The translations under genes and the position numbers were made by a program. The notes beneath the pieces are model-generated. The model searched no databases. It saw only the letters and a program-made list of their open reading frames with translations, and was not told the origin of the DNA. A stretch of DNA of 64,000 bases from NCBI RefSeq assembly GCF_015277775.1, contig NZ_CP063849.1, forward strand, positions 2,542,001 through 2,606,000, in the 5' to 3' direction. Position 1 is the first letter of the stretch. Every line of letters starts with the position of its first letter. Below are positions 50,817 through 59,114 of the stretch, one piece after another. Origin of the DNA: Paludibaculum fermentans (GTDB taxonomy: Bacteria; Acidobacteriota; Terriglobia; Bryobacterales; Bryobacteraceae).

Positions 50817-51810
50817 ACCGGTCACTCCGGCGCGGGCAGTCCGGATCATCCTGCTGGCCCTGATCGTCACCGCCCTGGTCGCGGTGATCACCCCGCTGAT
50901 CGGGCCGGCGAAGATCGACCTGGCCCGGGCCTTTCGCGGCGAATCGCCGGACGCCCAGATGTTTTTCGGCGTCCGCCTGCCGCGCACCATCCTGGCCCTG
51001 CTGGTCGGCGGAGCCCTGGCTACCGCCGGCGTCCTTTTCCAGGCCCTGCTGCGCGACGCGCTGGCAACTCCTTATACCTTGGGTGTTTCCAGTGGGGCTT
51101 CGCTGGGCGCGGTGATCGCGATCTGCCTGGGGATCAACCAACTGGGCGGCCTGCCCGCGGTGTGGGTCGCGGCCCTGCTGGGCGCGGCGGGAGTCCTGCT
51201 GCTGGTGGTCGCCGTAGCCGCCGAAGGCCGCCGTATGTCGTCGTTCACGCTTCTGCTGGCCGGGGTCACTATCAACAGCGTGGTGATGTCGCTCATCATG
51301 CTGCTGCACAACCTGGCCAGTGTCGGCCAGAGCTTTGCGATTGTGCACTGGCTGATGGGCAACATCGATCCCGTGGACGCGGGCACGCTGTGGTGGATGG
51401 CCGGCATCATCCTGCCTGTCTGCGGCGGGCTGTGCCTGATGGCGCGGCAATGGAATCTGATGTCGGTGGGCGAAGAGTGGGCGGCCACGCGCGGCGCGTC
51501 CCCGCAGAAGCTGCTGATGCTGGGCTACATCGCCGGATCGCTGCTGACGGCGGTGGTCACGGCGGTGACAGGGCCCATCGGCTTCATCGGCCTGGTGGTG
51601 CCTCACGCGGTCCGGCTGAAGCTGGGCGGTGATCACAGGCTGCTAATGCCTGTATCATTCCTGTTGGGTGCGGCGCTGCTGACGGTGTGCGACACGGTGG
51701 CGCGTACAATACTGGTGGTGGAGATTCCTGTGAGCGTGGTGACGGCGCTGATTGGCGGGCCGTTCTTTATCGCGCTGCTGCGAAGTCGAAGGAGGAGTTT
51801 ATGGCTTTAG
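50806..51810 (+). CDS. btuC: BtuC-like cobamide/iron-type ABC transporter permease
   Basis: The permease has 334 residues from the ATG at 50806. About ten hydrophobic helices are visible. Family signatures are RLPRTILALLVGGALATAGVLFQALLRDALATPYTLGVSSGASLGAV (~57-103) and GPIGFIGLVVPHAVRLKLGGDHR (~259-281), the coupling helix for the ATPase. The opening matches FecCD-type importers. Together with btuF and btuD it forms a complete importer. Its stop region overlaps the start of the CobU-like gene by 10 bases. Confidence 0.92.
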   Translation: MGIEPVTPARAVRIILLALIVTALVAVITPLIGPAKIDLARAFRGESPDAQMFFGVRLPRTILALLVGGALATAGVLFQALLRDALATPYTLGVSSGASLGAVIAICLGINQLGGLPAVWVAALLGAAGVLLLVVAVAAEGRRMSSFTLLLAGVTINSVVMSLIMLLHNLASVGQSFAIVHWLMGNIDPVDAGTLWWMAGIILPVCGGLCLMARQWNLMSVGEEWAATRGASPQKLLMLGYIAGSLLTAVVTAVTGPIGFIGLVVPHAVRLKLGGDHRLLMPVSFLLGAALLTVCDTVARTILVVEIPVSVVTALIGGPFFIALLRSRRRSLWL

Positions 51811-52316
51811 CAGTCGTGGGCGGGGGGCGCCGTTCCGGCAAGAGCCGCTACGCCTTGGCGCTGGCGAGCGCACACGGCCCGAAGTTGGGATTCATCGCCA
51901 CGCTGCAGCCCGACGATGAAGAGTCGGCGCAGAAAGTCGAACGCGCGCGAAGCGAACGCGGCGCCGAATTCATCACCGTGGAGGAACCGCTGGAGATCGC
52001 CCGGCTGATTGAGGAGCGGGCCTCTGTGTTTGATGCGGTGGTGATTGATGACCTGACACTGTGGGTCTCGAATCTGGTGATGGCCGGCCGTACGGACGAA
52101 CAGGTGGAGCAGGAAGCCACCCGGCTGATTGAGCTTTCGAAGAACTGTAAGGCTGAACTGATCATGGTAACCAGCGACGTCGATTTCGGCTTCCCGATGG
52201 ACGGTGAACCGTCCCGGCACTTCCGGCGTCTTGCCGGACTGATCAATCGCCAGGCGGCGGAATCCGCCTCGCGGCTCTACTGGATGGTCTTCGGAGTACC
52301 AAAGCGAATCCGATGA
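51801..52316 (+). CDS. cobU: CobU-like adenosylcobinamide kinase/guanylyltransferase lacking the usual GMP-accepting histidine
   Basis: This 171-residue protein starts at ATG 51801 after a perfect GGAGGAG. The P-loop is VVGGGRRSGKSRYA (~5-18), then LGFIATLQPDDEE and EPLEIARLIEERA, the usual CobU order. DDLTLWVSNLV (~85-95) matches the CobU segment DCLTLWLSNLL. In characterised CobU the stretch after the D/E motif has the pattern ARIQHH..RP..W, where the second His carries GMP. Here it reads SAQKVERARSERGAEF, with Arg and Ala in place of the two His. The normal NEVGxGIVP loop reads SDVDFGFPM. The kinase half looks intact and the guanylyltransferase half altered. The next gene's start overlaps by ATGA. 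Confidence 0.78.
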   Translation: MALAVVGGGRRSGKSRYALALASAHGPKLGFIATLQPDDEESAQKVERARSERGAEFITVEEPLEIARLIEERASVFDAVVIDDLTLWVSNLVMAGRTDEQVEQEATRLIELSKNCKAELIMVTSDVDFGFPMDGEPSRHFRRLAGLINRQAAESASRLYWMVFGVPKRIR

Positions 52317-53350
52317 TACCTGCAGGCATCAGGCAATGTATGGACCGGATCCGGCCGCTGCTGGATCCGGCCGTGGCCACGGCGATCAGTGAACGCTGGT
52401 CGGCCCTGACCAAGAACTCAGGCGGGCTGGGGCAGTTGGAGGCGCTCGTCGTCCACTACGGGCTGATCCACGGCACCGGCACGCCGCAGATCCAGCGCAA
52501 AGGGCTCTACGTCTTCTCGGCCGATCATGGGATTGTGCAGGAAGGCATCAGCGCCGAGGCCCAGGATGGCACGGCGCTGCTCGCCCGGCAGTTTCTGCGC
52601 GGCGGATCGGCCGCCCAGGTCATCTGCCGGCAAGCGCGCATTGAGCCGGTGCTCGTCGACATGGGCAGCCTGAAGGGTGGTGAACCCGGGGCATTGAACT
52701 ACCGCATCGCGAGCGGAACGGCCAACAGTTGCCGGGGCTCCGCCATGACCGAGGCGCAGGTGAACGCCGCGCTGGAAACCGGCCTGCAACTGGCCGAGGA
52801 TGCCGCCGGACGCTTCGACGTGGTGGGCCTGGGCCAGATTGGCGTGGGTGGTTCCGCGGCGGCCTCGGCGATGCTGAGCGCGATGGGCGGCCGCGATGCG
52901 TCGGAAACCACGGGACGCGGGGAGGTCCTGGACGATGCGACCCTGAACCGCAAGGTGCAGGCCGTGCGCACCGCCGTCACGCGCAACCAGACCGAGCTCC
53001 TCTCCCCGCAGGGCACCTTGCGCAGCCTGGGCGGGTTTGAAATCGCCGCCATGACCGGCTTCATCATCGGCGCGGCGGCGCGGCGCCTGCCCGTGGTGAT
53101 CGACGGTTTTGTGGCCGGCGCGGCGGCCATGACCGCGCGCGGGCTGGCGCCCGACTGCCTGGACGCCGTCATGTTCTCCCATCTTTCGCCGGATCGCGCG
53201 CATGCCATCCTGCTGCGCTTTCTCTCTGTTGAACCCGTCCTCGACTTCCGCCTGCGCGAGAGCGCCGGCCTGGGCGCCGCGCTGGCGATTCAACTGCTCG
53301 AAACGTCCGTGCGGCTGTACCAGGAAATCTCCCTTCCAGAAGAGGAGTGA
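52313..53350 (+). CDS. cobT: CobT-like nicotinate-nucleotide:dimethylbenzimidazole phosphoribosyltransferase
   Basis: The 345-residue protein begins with an ATG that overlaps the previous stop. CobT family order is clear: VFSADHGIVQEGISA (~63-77), AQVICRQARIEPVLVDMGS, GLGQIGVGGSAAASAML (~174-190), TGRGEVLDDATLNRKVQAV, GGFEIAAMTGFIIGAAARRLPVVIDGFVAGAAAM (~240-273), HLSPDRAH, and DFRLRESAGLGAALAIQLLE near the C terminus. In canonical CobT the last motif is LGEGSGAALA, whose Glu is catalytic. Here the Glu persists, but two extra residues separate it from the glycine run, and the NTT of GIGNTT is VGG. It activates the lower ligand of cobamides. It is the last gene of the cluster. Confidence 0.82.
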   Translation: MIPAGIRQCMDRIRPLLDPAVATAISERWSALTKNSGGLGQLEALVVHYGLIHGTGTPQIQRKGLYVFSADHGIVQEGISAEAQDGTALLARQFLRGGSAAQVICRQARIEPVLVDMGSLKGGEPGALNYRIASGTANSCRGSAMTEAQVNAALETGLQLAEDAAGRFDVVGLGQIGVGGSAAASAMLSAMGGRDASETTGRGEVLDDATLNRKVQAVRTAVTRNQTELLSPQGTLRSLGGFEIAAMTGFIIGAAARRLPVVIDGFVAGAAAMTARGLAPDCLDAVMFSHLSPDRAHAILLRFLSVEPVLDFRLRESAGLGAALAIQLLETSVRLYQEISLPEEE

Positions 53351-53435
53351 ACGGCTGCCAAAACACGCAGCCGGACGCGTAATCAACAGGTTCGAGAGGG
53401 TACAATAGGAACTTGTGTGAAGGATCTACCTCGCT

Positions 53436-54536
53436 TTGATCAACCGCCTTGTATTCGAGAATCTGAAGCATCGTAAGCTCCGCACTGCCCTCAGTTGCCT
53501 TTCCATTGGATTTCAGGTCTCCATGATCCTGGCCGTGGTGGGCCTGAGTCACGGCATGTTGCAGGACTCCATCAACCGGGCCAAGGGTGTCGGCGCCGAC
53601 ATCATGATCAAACCCCCGGGCGCTTCGGCCATCAGCCTCAGCGGCGCCAGCATGCCGGAGAAGTTCCTGAAATACTTCGCCGCCCGGCCGCACGTCACGA
53701 AAGTGGCGGGCATCAACGTCCAGGCCTACGCCGGCCTCAGCACCATCACGGGCATCAACCTGGATGAGTTCGCGGCGCTCAGCGGCGGGATGAAGTACCT
53801 CGAAGGCGGTCCGTTCAAAGAGAAGAACGACATGATCGTCGACGACTGGTATGCCGAGCAGTCCAAGAAGAAGGTGGGCGACACGGTAAACGCGCTCAAC
53901 ATCAATTGGCGCATCTGTGGCATCGTCCCGGCCGGCAAGCTGGCCCGCCAGCTCGTTTCGCTGAAGCAGCTCCAGACGGTGACCAACAGCGACGAGAAGA
54001 TCAGCCAGGCCTTCCTGAAGGTCGACTACAAGGACAACGTGGCCCCCGTCATTGCGGCCCTCAAGGCGGTGCCGGAGCTGGAAGGGTATGGCATCTACTC
54101 CATCGAGGAGTTCGTCAGCCTGTTTTCAGTGAACAACGTGCCCGCGCTGAAAGGCTTCATCTACGTGATCACTGGTCTCTCGGTGATCGTCGGGTTCCTG
54201 GTGGTGGGCCTCACCATGTACACCACGGTGCTGGAGCGAACCCGGGAAATCGGCATTCTGAAGGCACTGGGCGCTTCGCCGGGCGATGTGATGGGCATCC
54301 TGGTGCGCGAGACGCTGGTGCTGGCGGTGGTTGGGTGGATCTGCGGAATCCTGCTTTCGATGGCCGCCAACTGGTCGATCAATCACTTCATCCGCGCCAA
54401 CATGCAATCGGAACTCGCGCCGGACTGGTGGCCCACCGCCCTGGGCATCTCGCTCACCGCCGGACTTTTGGGCGCCGTCTATCCCGGTATGCGCGCCGCC
54501 ACGCAAGACGCCATTGAGGCTCTCTCGCACGAATAA
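53436..54536 (+). CDS. FtsX/MacB-type ABC transporter permease
   Basis: The 366-residue protein uses a TTG at 53436; an AAGGA box lies 11 bases upstream, so the start is moderately supported. A first helix (~18-40, ALSCLSIGFQVSMILAVVGL) is followed by a MacB-type periplasmic domain (~45-240). Three C-terminal helices come next, with ERTREIGILKALGASPGDVMGILVRETLVL (~268-297), the coupling loop of the FtsX group. The final GLLGAVYPGMRAATQDAIEAL is typical. Together with the ATPase encoded nine bases downstream it forms a two-gene exporter or mechanotransmission complex of the LolCDE/MacB class; its cargo is unknown. Confidence 0.88.
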   Translation: MINRLVFENLKHRKLRTALSCLSIGFQVSMILAVVGLSHGMLQDSINRAKGVGADIMIKPPGASAISLSGASMPEKFLKYFAARPHVTKVAGINVQAYAGLSTITGINLDEFAALSGGMKYLEGGPFKEKNDMIVDDWYAEQSKKKVGDTVNALNINWRICGIVPAGKLARQLVSLKQLQTVTNSDEKISQAFLKVDYKDNVAPVIAALKAVPELEGYGIYSIEEFVSLFSVNNVPALKGFIYVITGLSVIVGFLVVGLTMYTTVLERTREIGILKALGASPGDVMGILVRETLVLAVVGWICGILLSMAANWSINHFIRANMQSELAPDWWPTALGISLTAGLLGAVYPGMRAATQDAIEALSHE

Positions 54537-54545
54537 GTAGACCCC

Positions 54546-55226
54546 ATGGCAGACCCGATTATCCGCGTCAAAGACCTGAAGAAGATTTACCGCGTCGGTG
54601 AGATCGAAGTCCCCGCGCTGCGCGGCGTCTCGCTCGACATCCAGCCAGGGGAGTTCGTCAGCGTCGTCGGGCCCTCCGGCTCAGGCAAATCCACCCTGTT
54701 CCATATCCTGGGCGGGCTGGCTTCCCCCACCTCCGGACTGGTGAAGATCGACGGCGAAGACCTCTCGGCCATCACGGACCGCGAGCGCACGCGCCTGCGC
54801 CGTACCAAGGTCGGTTTCGTGTTCCAGCGCTACAACCTGCTGCCTACGCTGACGGCCATGGGCAACATCGAGATGGCGCGCTACTTTGGCGGCAACACAG
54901 GCCCACTCGAGCAGAGTTTCATCGACCTGCTCAAGACGCTGGGCATCCACAGCCGCCTGCATCACAAGCCGCGCGCGCTCTCCGGCGGCGAACAGCAGCG
55001 CGTGGCCATCGCTCGCGCCCTGGTGAATCACCCCACCATCCTGCTGGCGGACGAGCCCACCGGCAACCTGGACACCGAGAACTCAGTCAAGGTCCTGGAC
55101 GTCCTGCGCGATCTCAACAGCCGCCTGGGCCAGACGATCCTGATGATCACGCACAACCCGGAAGCCGCCGCCTACGGTCACCGCACCGTGCTGATGCGCG
55201 ACGGACGCATCGTCGGCGAGAACTAG
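54546..55226 (+). CDS. LolD/MacB-type ABC transporter ATPase
   Basis: This 226-residue ATPase starts at the ATG nine bases after the permease stop. Walker A is GPSGSGKST (~38-46), Q-loop VGFVFQRYNLLPTLTAMGNI (~91-110), signature LSGGEQQRVAIARAL (~140-154), Walker B ILLADEPTGNLD (~161-172) and H-loop MITHNPE. The Asn-Leu-Asp after Walker B is characteristic of the LolD/MacB subfamily. It should pair with the FtsX-type permease encoded immediately upstream. The next gene begins 16 bases later and may share the transcript. Confidence 0.93.
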   Translation: MADPIIRVKDLKKIYRVGEIEVPALRGVSLDIQPGEFVSVVGPSGSGKSTLFHILGGLASPTSGLVKIDGEDLSAITDRERTRLRRTKVGFVFQRYNLLPTLTAMGNIEMARYFGGNTGPLEQSFIDLLKTLGIHSRLHHKPRALSGGEQQRVAIARALVNHPTILLADEPTGNLDTENSVKVLDVLRDLNSRLGQTILMITHNPEAAAYGHRTVLMRDGRIVGEN

Positions 55227-55242
55227 GAACAGGGATCGCGCC

Positions 55243-56571
55243 ATGACGCGGCTGCGGTGGAAAGCGGGCGCCCTGTTGGGGGTGGTCATTTTCCTGGTGC
55301 ATGCCGCCAGCCCCGTCGCGGCCTCGGGCGACTCGCGCTGGAACGTGTTCGAGGCGCTGAGCCTGATCCACCACGGCGACCTGAATCTCGACGAATACCA
55401 GCCGCGCATCGAGGCCAGCCAGCATTACGCGATCACGAAGCCGGATGGCCACTACCGGCCCATGTTTCCCGCCGGCACCGCCCTGCTCGCGACCCCGGCC
55501 GTGGCCGCCCTCGAAGCCACACTCCACGTCCTGCAGCCAGTGTTAGAGCCGCTCGCCCGCCGCACGGCCTCTCCCGTGAGCGCCGCGCTGCTGCGAGGCG
55601 ATCTGGAGAACTCCTCGGTCGCCGTGGAGATCCTGATCGCCAGCCTGTGGATTGCCCTGGCCGGCGTGATGCTCCACTCGGCCGCCCTGGAGCTTTCGAG
55701 CGTGGGCACGGCGGCGGCCCTGGCTCTTGTCTTTGCCTTCGCGTCCCCCGCCTGGTCGACCGGTTCCCGGGCCCTGGGCATGCAGGCCGCCGACATGCTG
55801 CTGCTCTCCGGCGCGATCCTGGCCGCCGTCCGCGCGGAACGGAAGCCGGTGCTATGGGCCGTCGCAGGAGCCCTGTTGAGCTTCGCCTTCTTCACGCGGC
55901 CCACCAACGCCATTCCCGCCGCGGTCTTCGCGGTGTGGGCGATCACACGGGGCCGCCGGCCGTTCCTGCTGCTGGTCTCCGCGGCCGCGCCCATCGCGCT
56001 CCTGTTTGCGCTGCGGAACTACAGCATCTACGGAGCCCTGCTCGAGCCCTACTACCGCCCCACGGGCGCGCCCCAGGGCACCCTGGGCTGGCACGCGTCC
56101 CTTTCCACCGCCCTGGTGGGCCATCTGATCAGCCCGGCTCGCGGGCTCTTTATCTACGCCCCCATTCTGCTGGCCGCAATCCCAGGCTTCTTTCTCTGGT
56201 GGCGCCAGCCGGAGCGGCGGCCTCTTGCCGCGGCCATGGCCGCGATCGCCCTGCTCCACTACCTGCTCATTTCGTCCTTCTCCATCTGGTGGGGCGGTTA
56301 CTGCAACGGACCTCGCCTCTTTTCCGATGTGCTGCCGGTCTTCGTGGTGCTGCTGATCCCCGTTTTCGACAGGTGGCGTGGGCACAACCCTGCGTTCAAG
56401 GGGTTGCTGATGGTGGGCGTCCTGTGCGGGCTGTGGTGCAACGGCTGGCCGACCTGGAACCAGGGCCCCGCCAATTGGAATACGGTGCCTAACAAGATCG
56501 ACGGGCACACGGAGCGGTTGTGGGACTGGTCGGATCCGCCGTTCCTGCGCGGCATCAGGGGCCGTACCTGA
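55243..56571 (+). CDS. GT-C-like multi-pass membrane protein (possible glycosyltransferase)
   Basis: The 442-residue protein begins at ATG 55243, 16 bases after the ABC ATPase gene. About ten hydrophobic segments are present. The first periplasmic loop carries DSRWNVFEALSLIHHGDLNLDEY (~30-52), which resembles the acidic catalytic loop of GT-C transferases (D-x-D/E types). A later HYAITKPDGHYRPMFPAG and the FFTRPTNAIPAAVFAVW helix recur in this group. The C terminus ends GHTERLWDWSDPPFLRGIRGR. It may transfer a sugar from a lipid carrier in the periplasm. The ABC pair next to it could supply or remove its substrate. It is followed by a strong terminator. Confidence 0.72.
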   Translation: MTRLRWKAGALLGVVIFLVHAASPVAASGDSRWNVFEALSLIHHGDLNLDEYQPRIEASQHYAITKPDGHYRPMFPAGTALLATPAVAALEATLHVLQPVLEPLARRTASPVSAALLRGDLENSSVAVEILIASLWIALAGVMLHSAALELSSVGTAAALALVFAFASPAWSTGSRALGMQAADMLLLSGAILAAVRAERKPVLWAVAGALLSFAFFTRPTNAIPAAVFAVWAITRGRRPFLLLVSAAAPIALLFALRNYSIYGALLEPYYRPTGAPQGTLGWHASLSTALVGHLISPARGLFIYAPILLAAIPGFFLWWRQPERRPLAAAMAAIALLHYLLISSFSIWWGGYCNGPRLFSDVLPVFVVLLIPVFDRWRGHNPAFKGLLMVGVLCGLWCNGWPTWNQGPANWNTVPNKIDGHTERLWDWSDPPFLRGIRGRT

Positions 56572-56702
56572 GTCCTGCCTGGGCGGTACCCTCCAAGCTA
56601 CAGTACGGTCCTACTGAAAAATGGCCCACCGGTTGGATCGACGCCAGCGCCCCCAGACGGCAAACTTACTTCAGAGAAAGTTTTTCTCCTCCTCCAAAAC
56701 TC

Positions 56703-56743
56703 AACCGGTTACCCACCTCCTCCGGGTAGCCGGTTTTCTTTTT
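56703..56743. terminator. bidirectional rho-independent terminator
   Basis: AACCGGTTACCC (56703-56714) pairs with GGGTAGCCGGTT (56724-56735), one G-U pair, flanked by TTCTTTTTG on the right. It lies between the plus-strand membrane-protein gene (ends 56571) and the minus-strand gmhA-like gene (ends 56750), and A-rich sequence on the left makes it usable in both directions. Confidence 0.8.
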
Positions 56744-56749
56744 GTGGAC

Positions 56750-57322
56750 TCAGGCGCCTGTGGGCGCTTCGCGCTCCATGAAGTAATAGGCGATCATGTG
56801 GCACGCCACCATGTGGCCATCCTCGATGCGGCCCATGTGCTGCTCGGCGACATTGATCTCGAGCTTCGACAAAGGCCCCAGCCGGCCGCCATCGCGGCCC
56901 GTGAGTCCGATGGTGGTGAGACCCGCCTGATTGGCATACTCCGCCGCGCGCAGGACGTTCGGCGAATTGCCGCTGCCGCTGATGCAGATCAGCACATCGC
57001 CGGGACGGGCAAAGTTCGTCAACTGCTCCACGAACACGCATTCATAGCTGACGTCGTTGGAGTAGGCCGTGATCGTATGCAGGTTGTCGTTCAGGCTGAG
57101 AATCCGGAACCGCTTCGGACGGCCATAGCTGCCACCCTTCACCATGTCGCAGACGAAATGCGAAGCCGTGGCCGCGCTGCCGCCATTGCCGCAGACAAAC
57201 ACCTGGCGATCCTCGTCCCGCGCCGTCTTCAGGATCGAGATCGCGGCTTCCACTTTGTCCAGAGGGAGGGTGTCCAGCGCGCTGAGCAACTGGGTTTTGT
57301 AGGTGGAGCTGAAATCCGTCAT
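56750..57322 (-). CDS. gmhA: GmhA-like SIS-domain phosphosugar isomerase
   Basis: I choose the ATG at 57322, which overlaps the ROK kinase stop by ATGA; the open frame reaches 57367. The 190-residue protein has the SIS fold. The phosphosugar-binding GNGGSAATASHFVCDM (~44-59) and ICISGSGNSPNVLRAAEYAN (~111-130) are typical. A late EDGHMVACHMIAYYF (~169-183) places a His like the catalytic His of GmhA, which converts sedoheptulose 7-phosphate to heptose 7-phosphate. A general SIS isomerase is the alternative. It ends the PfkB-ROK-SIS operon and is followed by the bidirectional terminator. Confidence 0.82.
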   Translation of the reverse strand: MTDFSSTYKTQLLSALDTLPLDKVEAAISILKTARDEDRQVFVCGNGGSAATASHFVCDMVKGGSYGRPKRFRILSLNDNLHTITAYSNDVSYECVFVEQLTNFARPGDVLICISGSGNSPNVLRAAEYANQAGLTTIGLTGRDGGRLGPLSKLEINVAEQHMGRIEDGHMVACHMIAYYFMEREAPTGA

Positions 57323-58182
57323 GTCGTGATCCCTTCCATCCGGCGCGCCAGTTCCAGCGCGCCCCACAATACGCTGTCATCCCCCAGCGCGGCCGGAACC
57401 ACAATGCGCCGCGCCTTGGACCAGGCCGTCATCTGGCGATTCAGTTCGGCCCGCAGAGGCAGGAAGAGCGTGTCGCCGGCCTTGCTGATGCCGCCGCCGA
57501 TCACGATCGCCGCCGGGTTCAGCAACATCAGGGCCGCCTTCAGGCCGCGGGCCAGGTCGACGACGTACTTTTTGACGAACTCGGGGTCGGCCAGCAGTTC
57601 CTTCGCGGTCCGGCCATAGTCGCGTTCCATCCACAGGCCGCAGCACATGCGCTCAAAGCAGCCATTGGAGCCGCACAGGCAATCCGGCCCGTCCGGCCGC
57701 ACGTTCATGTGTCCGATCTCTCCGGCATAGGAGTCCGCGCCACGGTAGACCTCGTCACCCGTGAGGATCCCGCCGCCGATGCCCGTGGAAAGCGTCATGT
57801 AGAACAGCGGCCGCAGGCCCTTCCCTGCTCCGTGAATCCCTTCGCCGAGGGCGCCGACGTTGGCGTCGTTGTCCATCCAGACCGGCGCGCCAAACCGCTG
57901 CCTGAGCCAGGCGGGCAGATCGAAATCCTGCCAGCCGCCGACATGCGTGGAGAGCACCACCTGCTGTGTCTCGAAATTCACCGGACCGCCGAAGCCCACG
58001 CCGATGGCCTGGAACGACCCGCCGCCGCGCCATTCGTCCCCGATGGAACCGATCCGCGCCAGCATCCAGTCCTTGCCACCCTCGCGGTCAGTGGCCAGCG
58101 AGATCCGCTGCACCATGCGATCGCCTTCAAACAGCGCCATCGTGAACTTCGTGCCGCCGATGTCGATTGCCAGAATACTCAT
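57319..58182 (-). CDS. ROK-family sugar kinase (glucokinase-like)
   Basis: The 287-residue protein starts at ATG 58182, overlapping the upstream PfkB stop by 4 bases. The ROK phosphate-binding motif AIDIGGTKFTMALFEGDR (~5-22) and the substrate loop VWMDNDANVGALGE (~98-111) are present. The zinc motif GEIGHMNVRPDGPDCLCGSNGCFE (~146-169) matches the ROK CxCGxxGCxE cluster, indicating a kinase rather than an ROK repressor; no helix-turn-helix is present. It probably phosphorylates a hexose or amino sugar. The downstream SIS isomerase overlaps its stop, so the products act together. Confidence 0.88.
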   Translation of the reverse strand: MSILAIDIGGTKFTMALFEGDRMVQRISLATDREGGKDWMLARIGSIGDEWRGGGSFQAIGVGFGGPVNFETQQVVLSTHVGGWQDFDLPAWLRQRFGAPVWMDNDANVGALGEGIHGAGKGLRPLFYMTLSTGIGGGILTGDEVYRGADSYAGEIGHMNVRPDGPDCLCGSNGCFERMCCGLWMERDYGRTAKELLADPEFVKKYVVDLARGLKAALMLLNPAAIVIGGGISKAGDTLFLPLRAELNRQMTAWSKARRIVVPAALGDDSVLWGALELARRMEGITT

Positions 58183-59069
58183 TCGCTCCACTCCCGTTCC
58201 GCCCGCAGGATCTCCTCGGGCGAGGCGCAACGCGCGCCAGGCTTCATCATGCACACAGCCGCGGCCAGCAGCGCAAAGCGCACCGCATCGGCCGGGTCGG
58301 CTCCCGCGGCCAACGCAGCGGCAGCCGCCGCCGAAAAAGTCTCACGGGCGCCATGCGGATCGACAGGATACTCAGGCATCCGTTCGGGCACCGTCTGGCG
58401 CTCCGGCCCGTCCTGGATCTCGACTCCGCCCTGCCCGTCCGGCCGGACGATCAGCGCCGCGCGGCCGCCGCCGCGAAGCTGTTCCAGTTCGAGCGGCGTC
58501 TCATGCCAAAGCAACGGGCACGTTGCCGCCAAGCCGGCCAGGACACTCCGCGGCATCGGCGCCACCAGCCCGCCCAGCACAGCCGGCCGGTGCTCCACTA
58601 CCAGGACGCACTCCGCGTGGGCGGCCAACCGGTGCAGGTCCTCGGCAAACGCGGTGGCCACGTGCCCAGGCGGCTGGAATTGGACCACCTCGATGCGGCC
58701 CGCGTCCTCGGCTCCGGTGCGCGCGTGGATCAGCCGCGTGAGGGAAGGCGTCGGCGCGGGTCCGGAAAGAAGGGAATCCGGCGCGACGCCGGCCTGTTCG
58801 AGAGCGCGGCGCAAATCCAGGCCCGCGCCGTCGTCGCCCACAACCGCGAGTAAAGCCACCTTGGCGCCCAAGGCGGCCAGTGCAGCAGCCGAGAGCCCGC
58901 AGCCGCCCGGAGCCGTCTCCGTGGCGACGAGAACGGTGGATTCCAGGCCTGTCTCCGGTGAGGCCGAGCTGAGGAAGGGATCGTACCTGGACCAGCGATC
59001 GAGCCACAGATCCCCGGCGACTAAGACGTTCAACGTCTGGATCCGGCTCAGGATGGCGCGTGCGTTCAC
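58179..59069 (-). CDS. PfkB-family carbohydrate kinase with altered GAGD motif
   Basis: The 296-residue protein is ribokinase-like. The opening is NVLVAGDLWLDRW (~14-26). APGGCGLSAAALAALGAKVALLAVVGDDGAG (~54-84) matches the PfkB N-terminal signature, in which GGxxxNxA is expected. The C-terminal signature of PfkB kinases is normally DTTGAGDxF; here it is DPHGARETFSAA (~243-254), so the catalytic Asp aligns with Glu and the anion-hole Gly with Arg. The remaining helices and the FALLAAAVCMMKPGA ending are family-like. It looks like an RfaE/HldE- or ribokinase-derived protein with changed chemistry or loss of activity. It overlaps the next gene by 4 bases. Confidence 0.78.
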   Translation of the reverse strand: MNARAILSRIQTLNVLVAGDLWLDRWSRYDPFLSSASPETGLESTVLVATETAPGGCGLSAAALAALGAKVALLAVVGDDGAGLDLRRALEQAGVAPDSLLSGPAPTPSLTRLIHARTGAEDAGRIEVVQFQPPGHVATAFAEDLHRLAAHAECVLVVEHRPAVLGGLVAPMPRSVLAGLAATCPLLWHETPLELEQLRGGGRAALIVRPDGQGGVEIQDGPERQTVPERMPEYPVDPHGARETFSAAAAAALAAGADPADAVRFALLAAAVCMMKPGARCASPEEILRAEREWSE

Positions 59070-59114
59070 AAACTCACCACATGCGGCAGGGGCGCGGGAC
59101 GCCCTGGCGCCCGG

